Part shown: piece by piece, positions 11,513 through 22,269 of the stretch
Layout: every line of letters begins with the position of its first letter
Position numbering within the stretch: position 1 is the stretch's first letter
DNA from: Chromera velia
Lineage: Eukaryota; Sar; Chromeraceae
Length of the DNA stretch: 58,951 nucleotides
NCBI GenBank assembly: GCA_018398765.1
Contig: JAHBMJ010002970.1
Location: 35,041-93,991 of the forward strand
Reading direction: 5' to 3'
Notes under the pieces: generated by a model
Databases searched by the model: none
Seen by the model: the letters and a program-made list of their open reading frames with translations, nothing else
Told to the model about the DNA's origin: nothing
Made by a program: the position numbers and the translations under genes

Positions 11513-11631
11513 TGGTCCAAAGCATTCGAATGTCAGCTTCGTTGGCAGTCAGCTCTGTCAGATCATATCAGAATTCGCTTTTGGAATGGTATATACGTAT
11601 ATATAACGTAGATTTCAGAATTGAATTCGAC

Positions 11632-11760
11632 ATGCATGCAGGCGGCCCATGCATGCTATTATATATATATAATTTATATATACATATAGAAAAAAGAAAA
11701 AAATATGCATGTGGTTTGCCATGCACGCGCGCTCGGACTGCGCGCGCGAAGTGCATGCTG
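11632..11760. promoter_or_regulatory. ATGCATGC palindromes and GC hairpin (island E) upstream of the MORN3-like gene
   Basis: Several ATGCATGC-type palindromes surround a TATATA run. They are followed at 11720-11758 by a self-complementary element: TGCAC and GCGCGC, a 7-nt spacer, GCGCGC, then GTGCA. The hairpin lies about 210-245 bp upstream of the proposed MORN3-like ATG. Promoter function is inferred from position and from similar islands elsewhere. Confidence 0.4.
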
Positions 11761-11807
11761 TAGAACCAATAATTAATCAATTTTAAGGATTATTAATATT
11801 AAAGCTA

Positions 11808-11833
11808 GCGCATACCCTGGACATTAATTTGTG
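11808..11833 (+). repeat. Inverted repeat, left copy (26 bp)
   Basis: This 26-bp sequence (starting GCGCATACCCTGG, ending TTTGTG) is the exact reverse complement of 13159-13184. The pair brackets the intronless Cys-rich gene. No obvious target-site duplication is visible outside the arms. Confidence 0.9.
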
Positions 11834-11925
11834 TGCATTTTTATAAAAAATAAATTATAGATGCATTCAACTTTAAAGAAATCTAGTCCTGAAGAAAATT
11901 TACTTTTCAAAACATTTACTGTCAT

Positions 11926-12834
11926 TTAACATTGACATGAAACTTTTCTTTCCTTGCAATTTGTGACACAAAGTCTGATTTCTCTGTTCTCTCCCTGGGT
12001 GCACCGCTCATCTCCAAAGCAAGGGGGGTGTGCGGGGTTTGCACGACAGATTTCACACTGCGTGACAGGGCGATGAGCCGGCCTGGAAGGTTCAGTCTCA
12101 GCGGAAGGAAGCATTCTGTTGCATCTCCGGACTCCCCCGCAGACTCTAAGGGGGCCTTCGCATTTAAAACACAAGGCTTTTACGTGCAACCATAAGAGTT
12201 TCAGCTCTCCCATCCACACACCTTGCTCATCTATCAAGAGATCCCTCCATTCAGGACCCCAGACTCGAAGAAGGGTTTCCACTGTGTGTAGTTCTGTCTC
12301 CCCGCTGTGAAACTTGCTGAAAAAAGATCCTTTCACTGGCGTATGCTTTAACTGAGGCCGTGCCTTGGTCACTATTCCCTCACCCCAGAGAGCAGCTGTC
12401 AATCCAAGTGCCCAATCCGTTTCTGCCTTCAACCCTGCTTCCTCTGTCTTAACAACATCCACCACATAGAGACGGACTGTCTCTCTCTTCATGCATTTTA
12501 CCCAATCTGTCCCCCATTCTGCAGAGAAATGAAATTTAAAATTGTGTCGGCCGGGAATCCCCCACACGCGATGCTCAGCAATCGTGTAAGCCCTCTTCTC
12601 CCCATCTCGGGGGCCCGCTTTCTGCAACCCTGCCCACACTCTGAAAGTCCCCTCGTCAGTGGTGCCTGTAATGACATACGGCACAAAGTCTCCCGCTTTC
12701 ACTTTCCTACAAGCAAACTTCTCATTTCTCTCTTCTAACACTTGCACAAGAAGTGCTCTGTCTATCCACACAGCCTCTGCTTCCTTTTGAATCGACCTCC
12801 AGATCTCAATTAACAAAGGAGGAAGTGTGCACAT
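11926..12834 (-). CDS. Uncharacterised Cys-rich protein, intronless, 302 aa
   Basis: This is one frame from ATG to stop. I do not recognise the N-terminal two thirds, which are Trp-rich, mixed alpha/beta in character and without membrane segments. The last 90 or so residues are Cys-rich: CFKC, CGG, RRC, CEIC, HPPCFGDERC, then C, C and CQC, suggesting one or two zinc-binding sites. Two 26-bp inverted repeats flank the gene, so it could be cargo of a small mobile element, but no transposase motif is seen. The region 11225-11512, used here as MORN3-like exon 1, has a weakly similar VRLxFV...EE pattern and might instead be a decayed relative. Function unknown. Confidence 0.6.
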   Translation of the reverse strand: MCTLPPLLIEIWRSIQKEAEAVWIDRALLVQVLEERNEKFACRKVKAGDFVPYVITGTTDEGTFRVWAGLQKAGPRDGEKRAYTIAEHRVWGIPGRHNFKFHFSAEWGTDWVKCMKRETVRLYVVDVVKTEEAGLKAETDWALGLTAALWGEGIVTKARPQLKHTPVKGSFFSKFHSGETELHTVETLLRVWGPEWRDLLIDEQGVWMGELKLLWLHVKALCFKCEGPLRVCGGVRRCNRMLPSAETEPSRPAHRPVTQCEICRANPAHPPCFGDERCTQGENREIRLCVTNCKERKVSCQC

Positions 12835-13039
12835 TGTTGCTTATAGGCAGCGAAGCCGCAATCCCCCCTGCCCAGCTTCAGGGCGGCCGCAAAAGAAAAA
12901 AATTGGCTCCTTTAGGGCTCTAAAGCTCGGGATCTGCCGGATAAGTCTTCCAGATAGGGGTTTGGACTTTCATTTTTCTTCTTGACCTCTCTCACTGACA
13001 GTAGAGATCATAACAGGAGCGTGAAAAAAAGACCTCAGT

Positions 13040-13220
13040 GGAGACGGCATATAATGATCAGATGTATGCATGCAATCTTCATCGCATGCATGTTGCATCT
13101 GTATCGGTAGACGGGCATCAATACGCGGCGCTCCGGCGGCGTGGCCCAGAAAAGGGCCCACAAATTAATGTCCAGGGTATGCGCAATCAGCAGTACGTGT
13201 GGATGCAGTGTGGTCGTGCA
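13040..13220. promoter_or_regulatory. TGCATGCA cluster and GC-rich island D upstream of the Cys-rich gene
   Basis: TGCATGCA-like palindromes at about 13066-13090 and 13208-13216 bracket a GC-rich core (about 13123-13158, CGCGGCGCTCCGGCGGCG). The core includes the short hairpin GGCCC-agaaaa-GGGCC and abuts the right 26-bp inverted repeat. It lies about 280-330 bp upstream of the ATG at 12834. A regulatory role is inference. Confidence 0.4.
13159..13184 (-). repeat. Inverted repeat, right copy (26 bp)
   Basis: This is the exact reverse complement of 11808-11833. Outside the 26 bp the two flanks diverge at once. Confidence 0.9.
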
Positions 13221-14183
13221 TGCACAGCAACATGATGCACTTCATTGTCAGATCAGTTGGTCTCTTCTGTGAAGCTGCGAGCATATTTTCAATACTGCTT
13301 CAACTTTATATATTTGTCCAATGACTGGATGGTTCACCATCCGCAAAGATAGATTGCTGCCGTCCACAATGCGGAAGCAGCTCAGCCTGAAAGACAGAAT
13401 GACGCAGGTTAGTCATGTGTTATTGTAGGTGACAGAAGGTGCGAGGCACAGAGACAAAAGATTTCTGTGCATGCAGACAGTGACTTCAGCCGTGCCCCTA
13501 TGGCTGCAGGAGTTGGAGAGACCTTCATCCGCCATCCCAACCCAATGTCGCAGCCACATGTTAGTGCTCTTTCTCCTTTTTTGCTGCATCCATTCCTGTT
13601 CTACGCATGCGACATGTCTTGGGCTTCTTTTCTGTGTATGCAACACCTCCTTGGTCGATCAAGTGAATTCAGAGGGCTGTGAGTAAATCGAAGCTGTTAA
13701 GATGGAGTGGGTCTGTCAAATAAGCAAGACGGTTGCGGAGTCAGCAAACCCAGCTGGGCAATTCTGTCCTGTTTTTATGAACGAGGGACTTCACGAAATA
13801 TGATTCGTGGTCGCGGAATGTGAACTATCGAAAAAAATATTTTGTAATGAACAGTCATCGCACCCAAATGAAGAGGACGTACTGCGGCCTGACAGGCAAA
13901 GCCTGAAGGATACGGCTTGCGTCTCTTTCTTCCAAATTTTGTTTCCTTGCCCCTGACGCAGCTCTTGCTGAGGCACGCAATGAGGACACAGAATCGAGCA
14001 TTGCTGGAGAGAGAGCAGCAGAATTCAGTTGGTTTTGAGTTGCGAAAACGGAAAGCTGCAAATGATTGGGTAGAGCGTGTGGATCTTCGTATACGTTGAG
14101 TGTTTGACAGCTGGATGTGAATGCTTACATATCCGTGTTCGCGTGCACTTGCTTCTTCTTTTTCCTGGACTTTTCTCCCGCAG
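13221..14183. other. Unresolved region, possible 5' exons of the 14-19 kb gene
   Basis: No firm gene. A stretch near 13960-14035 reads ALAEARNEDTESS in one frame and could be an upstream exon of the plus-strand gene that follows. No ATG-bearing first exon could be fixed. Confidence 0.3.
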
Positions 14184-17100
14184 GCAACAGCACGTTGTGG
14201 GGACCGGGGGTGGACGGGCGCACGAGCCCCCTAGACATGCTGAAAAGCAAAGTGCGTATCAACCTGCCCAAGACAAATCGCCTGCACCTCCGAGGTGAGT
14301 TCGGCATCAATTAATCACCTTGTTTGCTTGACACCCTGTTTCTTTTCTGCTTTTGCTGTTCCTGCTGGCTTTTTGTTTGGCGCTTTTCGTACTGCACTGG
14401 GTCGTTGCCGTCGACCGGAATGAATGGCATGTTTTGTGTGCATTTCTTTCCTCTGTATTCCTCAGTTCAATGAATTATCTATTTGATCGATGCAAATGCT
14501 TCAGACTTTTCTCTGCAGTCATGCTATCTTGATTTTGCTCTCTCTTCTTTAATTGTCTGTCCTCAGTCGTCCCTCAGACTGTTGCTCATGTGCTCTGTCT
14601 GGTTTGCTCAGTCCATTGCTTGGAAAAAATAAATCGCTTCTGGATCGATGTCCGTCATCATCCTTCGTCTTCGACTCTTGTTTTCCAAAACTCTCCGCTT
14701 TGCTGTGCCTTTCATCAGTTCCAATCACGTGCACTCATCACTCTCCCCCCGAATCCAATCGTTTTTTTTTTTGTTTTTTAATCAAACCTCTCCACTCATA
14801 TCCGTCGCATGGCTGCGTGTGATCCCTTTCGCAGCCCGCAGCACTCAATCTGGTCCTTATATCGATCATCCGCTCCGACGTCCTTTTTATCCGCATCATG
14901 ATGGTAGTACTACTGCTTCAAATACTTACTATGCATCAACGAGACATGCAGAGACTGTTTCTTTTTCATTCATTTAAATTCTGGTCATTGAATGCCGTAT
15001 CACTTGTTTGTGATATGACGCATGCAGGCAAATCAATCAGGTCCAGCTCGACAAAGTGACAGAGTACTCACTCAAGGACAACAGCCTCACGGACGATCCA
15101 GGTCAGTCCGGTAGATCTAGAGGTCGCTAGATGAGTAGTATGCTGTGGCCTCTTAAAAGAAATGTAAGCTTTTTTGTTAATTCTTGACCCAATCTTTGAA
15201 ATACAACATTTCTGTCTGCGTTTGGGATTTTCGAGAGCTGACCATCCTACCGGATCCTAGAGGTCAGCAGACTGAGTCTCCCTTTCTTTGTTCTTGTATA
15301 GTATGCATTTTTTGTCACTATGTGGAAGCCTCCCCGACAGGAAATCGCTTTCGCAAGGGTCTGTTGTCGGTGCAAGTACATCGACCAGATTTGGTTTCAA
15401 TATACAAATTCTCGCGTGCGCTGCTCGAGCACTTGGAGTCGCAAACGCAGCAGTAGATTGTGGTATTATTGGGTGAATTCTCACCAGTCCAGCTTGACTA
15501 TTTATGTGTCCTTCTCGTGACTGAAAGGGCCCCTGTTAAATCCTGCACTTGTGTTCCTTGCATGCATTCCGACACTTCTTGTTTGCAGAGATTTTTGTCG
15601 AGCGACTGGCACAGGAAGCTCTGTCGGCCATCATCTTCGGGAAGGTCGACAGCGTGTTGCAGACCATGGACAGACCTGACTTGAGAAGTCAGTTCTCGCA
15701 GCTTTTTTTCAAATAGGCACGACATGGAGTGACAGGTCCTTCACACACTCACTATGCATTCTGTCCCTGTTATTTTACCTTGATTGATGAATAAGTGGAA
15801 GCAAGATAAAAGAAGATGAGCTCTTTGAATTTCCGATTCTGCATGGATAAGCTCGGAAGAGGGTCTGACCTAATCTAAAAATGTAACCAGTGTGGTCCGA
15901 TCTTGCAGAGCGGCACACAAGTGACAAACAAACAAATTTAAAGGGACTGTTTTTGTGATTCTGGTTGCTTAGAAGTCAAGCAGACGTCTTTTGTTTTTTT
16001 TTTCAAAGGACACATGTCCACTTTTCTGCTCAGCTTTTTTGAACACATGCCAGGAAGTTTCAAAGACGCATGTTTCTTTGTTAACTTTTGGTTCTACCTG
16101 AACAGCTGCCTCCGCATACAAAGTGAATATTGAAAGCCTTTCTCATCTTCCTTGCGCCTGCAGTCGATTGGATTCGCAACCTTGCCAGGTGTGGGGTCTT
16201 ACAAGAGGGAGCAAAGATCGACCTCTCGCGGGTTCAGTCGGGAGGGGCAACCACTGCTGAAACGCAGCTTGAGAACATCGCGGGGTGGAAGTCCCTCAGA
16301 CGAGAGCACCTAAGAGTTTGCGCAGCAACGAAGGCACGCGCTGGTCATAACAAAATTTGTTATGCTCGTGGGCAAAAATAAGCACGGTATGCCAAAGCCC
16401 GATCGAATCTGATTCAAGCTCGAAAAGAAACCAGAGTTTCTCTTTTTACATTATTCCTTCACTCCCCCCATGTCACGCAGAACCTCCCCATACTTTCTTT
16501 CCGATCTTTGGTGCCACTGATTATTCTTTTTTTTCGGGCCCCCGTTGTCACGTATGGTTTTCCTCTTTGATTGCCTTGAAAGTTCTTAATTGGTTCTCTC
16601 TCTTCGTCCTAAGGCTTGCGAATATTTCAGGTTGTGGGTCTCCCCCCTTTGCTCTCAGTGAATGGATCCTCCCTTCGAATGCTCCTTTCTTGATTGCTGA
16701 GACGATCCCCATCTATCACAGGATTTGGCATGAATATGAGGGGCTGCTGTACGACGAGACTAGATGCCTTGCTGCGTGCACGAGCCTGCTGCATCCATCC
16801 ACTTTATCTAGTTGTCGAATGACTGGATGGTTGATCATTTGCAAAGTTACATTGCTGCAATCCCGTCGGCCGGATAGGTCCTTATCGACTGTGCATGAGT
16901 GTTGCAGGCGGCCTGCGAGAAGCTGGAGACCCCTCTGGAGTCGCCACCGCGGTGCCTCCTACACACCAGGTGATTTCTTTTCTTGAGTCCTTGAACGAGA
17001 AATGTATATTCATTTCTTTTTCTGCATGTTCTGTGGCAGACAAATTGGAACTGTTTCGGTCACGTGCATCCTCTGGTTGCGTATTTCGAAGCAGACACGT

Positions 17101-19079
17101 CCCCGCTGCGTGCGTTGAAAGCGCTCCTCTTTGAATCTTTGCGCCTGTCAAGCCGAATGTCAAATCTGTTTTCTGTCCGTGAATGTCCCAGCCGACCTTG
17201 CGCTTTGCTGGTTGCTGACTGCATGCGTGCAACCGTCTGTGCTCAAGCTCATTTTCTTCCTGTTCTTCTTTTTCCCCTTCTCTCTGCTTTCCTGTGCTGT
17301 CTGAAAAGCAGTGGGAAGAACGCAAAGTCCGCAGAGCGCACACAGCACCGAAGAGGAGGCCGGGCTCGAGAACGGAGATCTGTCAGGCTTGACGAACTTC
17401 AAGGGGACCCCGGACAGTCACTGAGGTCCTCTCTTTCCCTTTCCCTCCTTGAAGAGGACAAAGACCGGCTGCTTGCCCCTCTTGCTCTGCAAGCGTTGAC
17501 CTCTGAGTCAAACCGATGGATCGGCAGTGGCGGTCATCGTTCAGCATCTACAGCTGCAGGGCGCGGCCCATCCACTCTAGAAAAATTGGTAAGGAGGCTT
17601 TAGCTCGGGAATATTTGGTATTGAAGACTAGAGAAAATCAGCCTTCGATGGGTCAGATGTTTTGATTTCAGCAGTGTTTTTTGCCTTATTTGAGCCTTTG
17701 TGGGAAAGTTTGGCAAGAGGGGGGCAAAAAAGGGAAAATTTGGCAGGGGTCTTAAAGTTCTGGTACCAAAAATTCCCGAGTGGATGGGCCGCGCTGCAGG
17801 GGGTGCGAGGGTCCCTCAGGTTGCCTACTCCTCCCCTGCTGATCTCCCTGCATATGCTTCAGACACAGAGGACAGACGCCGAGGAGATCGTTTCGGTGCT
17901 GCTTTCTTTCCTACTCCCTGCTCTCACTCAGGAGTTGACGTGGAGATGCACAGAGCCAGAGAGGGGAGTAAGGAGGAACTCCAAGACCCGGCAAGCACGA
18001 TGCAAAAGGAGAGGTGCGTAAGTCACTGAGCTGCCAGCCTTCTTGGCTGCACGGTCATGAGTTGGCTGACAGGTAGATTCATTTTCGTACGTTCGATGCT
18101 GCAATTGCTTGAGCCGCCACGCCGCAAAAGGCGTACTAACGCCGCGATCCATGTGCTGAGCATCGCTTTGCAACTGTGTTTGACATGGTGTCTTAAGTGG
18201 GCAGTCAGTTCATGTACCTCATGGCTGTTGTTCGCGGTTTCATGGAAGTCGAGTACCGCTGCGCAACAACAGACACGTGCATTCTGTTTTTTAAATTAAT
18301 GTGCAAGTCTCGATGGGAGTCAGACTGTCGAGGTGTTTTGTTTTGCGTGCCTCTTCAAGATAGTTTGACTTCACGGTGCCGATCGGCCTGGTGATTTTTG
18401 TCACTGATGGTATTTCGAGGCAGCCACGTCCCCGCTGCGTGTGTTGAAAGCACTCCTCTTGGAGTCTTTGCGCCTGTCAAGCCGAACGTCGAATCTGTTT
18501 TCTGTCCGTAAATGTCCCAGCCGACCTTGCGCTTTGCTGGTTGCTGTCTGCGTGCAACTGTCTGTGCTCGAGCTCATCTTCTTCCTTCTCTTTTTTCCTT
18601 TCTATCTGTATGTCTGTGTTTTCTGTTCAGAACGGGGAGAAAAGCAGAGCCTCATGCAGACTGTAGAACAAGGAAAGCATGGAAGGGGGGGCAGGGCTCG
18701 AAGGGGGGGGTCTTCGGAGCACAATGCAGCAGACGGACTCCGAGATGTAGCGCGTGCGTGGAGGGGGGTTTCCCCCTCCTACAACGCCGATGCTTCGGAT
18801 ACGGGTCTCGAAAGAAAGGACCGACGTCTGGGTGGGGTTGCCTCCCGTGTCGGTACCAATTTCAGTCTGGGCTAGTCTGGGCGGCTGGGCCTCCCTCCGG
18901 CACATGGTTTTGTGGAGACGGAGGGTGAAGGGGGGGGGAGTGGGGGTGAGTCTAGGGAGGAGTTCGACGATGACGCCCGATCAAATGCGAAACAACTCGA
19001 TCAAAAAGACGAAAAAGAAGATTTCAAAGAGAAACAAAAAAAGAATCTCTTCAGTCATGCAAAAATTAGTTTGAAGTAA
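14184..19079 (+). CDS. Uncharacterised multi-exon gene, partial model
   Basis: Likely exons are 14184-14294 (STLWGPGVDGRTSPLDMLKS), 15028-15101 (QVQLDKVTEYSLKDNSLTDD), 15589-15687 (IFVERLAQEALSAIIFGKVD), 16908-16969, one starting at 17312, 17932-18013 (VDVEMHRAREGSKEELQDPA) and a terminal acidic/Lys-rich exon from about 18874 ending at TAA 19077-19079 (EEFDDDARSNAKQLDQKDEK). Acceptors are strong (CCCGCAG, TTTGCAG, ACTCAG), and two donors are GTCAGT. Phases do not close between the first and second exons or across 16.9-18.9 kb, so exons are missing or misplaced, and no start was found. I recognise no family. An intron-exon segment is duplicated inside the gene (17082-17290 and 18411-18625), and its stop codon lies inside a 119-bp repeat. 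Confidence 0.45.
17082..17290 (+). repeat. Internal segmental duplication, copy 1
   Basis: About 210 bp matches 18411-18625 at roughly 90 percent by eye, including GTCCCCGCTGCGTG, TTGCGCCTGTCAAGCCGAA and CCCAGCCGACCTTGCGCTTTG. It ends just before a splice acceptor, and weak similarity continues into the following exon. Confidence 0.8.
17561..17794. repeat. Interrupted long inverted repeat
   Basis: The arm 17561-17574 pairs perfectly with 17781-17794, and 17604-17620 pairs with 17764-17780 with one mismatch. A 29-bp insertion (17575-17603) interrupts only the left arm. Folded, this gives a 31-bp stem with a loop of about 143 nt inside the uncharacterised gene. Confidence 0.75.
18411..18625 (+). 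repeat. Internal segmental duplication, copy 2
   Basis: This is the second copy of the segment at 17082-17290. It also ends at a pyrimidine tract followed by a candidate acceptor. Confidence 0.8.
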
Positions 19080-19185
19080 AAAAAAACGCTCTTAGATTCC
19101 TATGTTTTTGATTTTATTATTTTAAGTTAGCAGATTTGAATTGTTTGACACATATACATATTAAATGACACCTCTAGTCACACCT
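19067..19185 (+). repeat. 119-bp direct repeat, copy 1 (carries a stop codon)
   Basis: It begins with the last codons and TAA of the upstream gene and runs into its 3' flank. It matches 20113-20231 over 119 bp with four substitutions and no gaps. In copy 2 the stop reads TGA. Confidence 0.9.
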
Positions 19186-20112
19186 TACTTACTTACTTAC
19201 TTAATTGTGGTTAAGCTTAGAGTCTCTGAAACTAGAGACAAATGGCAACTCATGCATGCAGTTGTAAACAAAAGGAGCAAACCACCGCAGCTTAGCCTGC
19301 TTCCGCATGAATATGAACAACCATGACCCTCCGCAGCCTAGGCTGAAGCTAAAGGCTGAACAACCACACAAGACGTGCGTACACTCATTTCAGACAAGCT
19401 TCGATCAGTGCACTTGCCTTCTTCGGCTCCCGGTCCACAATGAATGAAACGAGCTCTCTTACATATGTCTCTTCTTCCCTGATACCTCTTCCCCCAGCTA
19501 CAGCAGTCTATCTTGCTCTACAGACCCTTTCACCGATTCTTGTTCTCTCTTTCACTCTCTCTGCCAGCAAGTGAAGTTTGAATTTAAGCTGCTCTGTTCA
19601 CACATATGCAGACAATCGATGCACCACATCGTCGATCACCTTTTTGCCTTTGACTGCAAGACAATGAATACAGTGTTCTTTGCATGATCCACCGTGTCTT
19701 TTTCCCCCACCAGCATATGCTTGAAAGAGAGAAGTGAAAAAAGAACTACCAGACAAGAGAGAGCGAGGCAGAGTACGCAATTGAACTGTATAACCTCACC
19801 CCCTTCTAACCCTCCCCCCTAAAAGCAACATGGCCAGACGCTGGTGCGATCGGTTCTCTATCTGAAAATTACTCAGTCGGGAGTTGCATGGATAGATACC
19901 ACATAAACGGGTGAGCCTATGCTCGCCGATGGGTCTTGAAGTCAACCATTCTGACAACTATTCTAAGGCTTCTTAGAAGGCTTCCCTTTCCCTCGCTTTC
20001 TGCTTGAGTGTCCATTTACTTGTTCCATTTCTCCCTCTCTAGTTTTCTTTTCTCAAAAGATCTGGTACGATTGTCTGAAGCATGTTACTGGCTCAATTGG
20101 CCCATACCAGGG
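19186..20112. other. Intergenic spacer between 119-bp repeats
   Basis: About 930 bp with an (ACTT)n start and no convincing gene. The sequence before copy 2 is not similar to the coding exon before copy 1. Confidence 0.6.
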
Positions 20113-20231
20113 TAGTTTGAAGTGAAAAAAAACGCTCTTAGATTCCTATGTTTTTGATTTTATTGTTTTAAATTAGCAGATTTGAATTGTTTGACATATA
20201 TACATATTAAATGACACCTCTAGTCACACCT
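20113..20231 (+). repeat. 119-bp direct repeat, copy 2
   Basis: See 19067-19185. It lacks LTR-like TG...CA ends, and no target duplication is visible. Confidence 0.9.
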
Positions 20232-20717
20232 ACAGAATAAAACACCGTGACCAAAGCTCTATGTATAGATAGGAAGTTTTATGCCAATCTTATGACAGAC
20301 TTATATCTAGACTTATATTAGATAGCACTGCTAAAATTCTAGTAGTAGTGCAACTTCAAAAGGATCATCATGCAATCCAGGACTACACCAGATCGAGTAT
20401 AAAAATTAAATGAAGAGAACAAGGTAAAAATTGGGTAAAAACTAAAATAAAAAGTTGATGACAGCTAGATGACAAATCTGAAAAAGCGGAGTTTGAACCA
20501 CAGTCAGCCTTGCCGCAAAATTTGCAAGGAACTTGAAACTCGACCATGAACAGCTCTTTCGAGCCGACAGTGTTATTTTTTCTTTTACAATGGTACCAGT
20601 CAATTGCATCTATTAGTGTATCGCACGGTGTTTGTCCCTTTTCCCTTTGCTGTTCACACTTCATCCATTCCAGATCCCATGCATGCACGGAGGGAGGGAG
20701 GAAAAGAGAGGACCGAG

Positions 20718-21555
20718 CTAGAACTCCCCCGACCCCTGGGGCTGCAACCTCGAGAGCTTCTGGGAGAGCGCCTCGATGCGGCCGTCCTGCAGAATTAAGT
20801 GAAGGAAGAAAAAGAAAGAGCACGAAGGAAAGTGGAATTAAAGAGAGACGGAACCAGCCGAAGAATTAAGCTCAGAATATGCAGGCGCCATTTGAAGCAC
20901 CTCGGTACAAAATCACAGGGAGGTGCCCCTTGATTGATTGTCACTCTTCTTCTTCCTCTCGCGGTCTCGCATACTTGTCTATCTGAGCATACACGTCTCT
21001 CTATGAGCCTTTCTGCCAGATCCACTTATCACTATCTTTGCGAGTAAGGTACAAGAGCTGTGTCATGGACGGAAGGAGGAGGAATCAGGTAAGCGAAAAG
21101 GAAGAGTGTACTGAGACCGAAAGGAGACTGAAGATTGCGGTGGACTGCTCCAAATCTGTCTGTCTATGTGTGGACCCATGTGTATGTCCATCTACATGCG
21201 GTAAGGTCTGATTCTGGAATCGATCTCTTTTGAACACGGGGGGACGGGGAGGAGGGAAGGAACACGAAGGGCAAATCTGGAGAATTTACTGAACAGAAAA
21301 GAACAAACAAGTCTTCCTTCCTTCCTTCCTTTCTGACTTTGATTTTCAACAGCTGCTCCATCTTGTTCAGCTTCTCCGCCATGATCTGCACCGTCTCCCG
21401 GAGCTCCTGGATCGTCTGTTCCTTCTCGATCTGTTCATGCGTGCATGCGTGCATTGTTGTGGAGGAAGGGAGGAGGGCACAACAGTAGGAGCAGCAAATG
21501 GGGTCCCACGCACGGACGCAGGCTCCAAGACGACCATTCATACATACATTCATAC

Positions 21556-21596
<41 letters not shown>

Positions 21597-22201
21597 CGTC
21601 TACAGCGAAATTCCCGAAGAAACACTTGAAGGGGAAGGAAACAGAGGAGAGAGAGAAACGAAAGGGGAAAATGCAGAGCAACACAAAAAGCTGCAGAAAG
21701 ACGGGAAGAGGCTCATTAGACAAAGACAGAGATACACACAGACAGCGACCCTGAGAGAACACAATCAGAGAGACCCACCAAAATCTCGGTGTCAACTTCC
21801 CGTTGCAACTGGGCACGCTCCCCTGCAGTCATGGGAAGTGGCAGAAAAAGACGGGGGAAAGTTGCAGATGAACGTCTGAGCCTTCAACAAAGCTCATCAC
21901 TCTTGCTTCAGAAAGCCCCGGAAAACGTCTTTCTCTCTCTGGCCCCGCCTTCAGAGGACTCAGGACTCTGCCAAATAAGTTGATCTTCCCTTTTCCGTCC
22001 CCGCTTCCTACTGTCTCCAGCAATTCCGTCCAAACGCCTAGATCTCCACTCCACCCCGCTCTTCTCTCTCTCTCTCTCTCTCTCTCGCATTTCTCCTGAT
22101 GGCTGCAGTTCCTTCCACGGATGGGATCACATCCCTTTTTTTTGGCGCTTTCTTTAGTCTCTTTCACCGAAATTCACGCATACATACGCGTATGCATGCG
22201 T

Positions 22202-22269
<68 letters not shown>

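Noticed and set aside
19067-20231. LTR retrotransposon with 119-bp LTRs
   Set aside because: The repeats lack TG...CA ends, a primer-binding site, a polypurine tract and internal coding; copy 1 overlaps a gene's stop codon.
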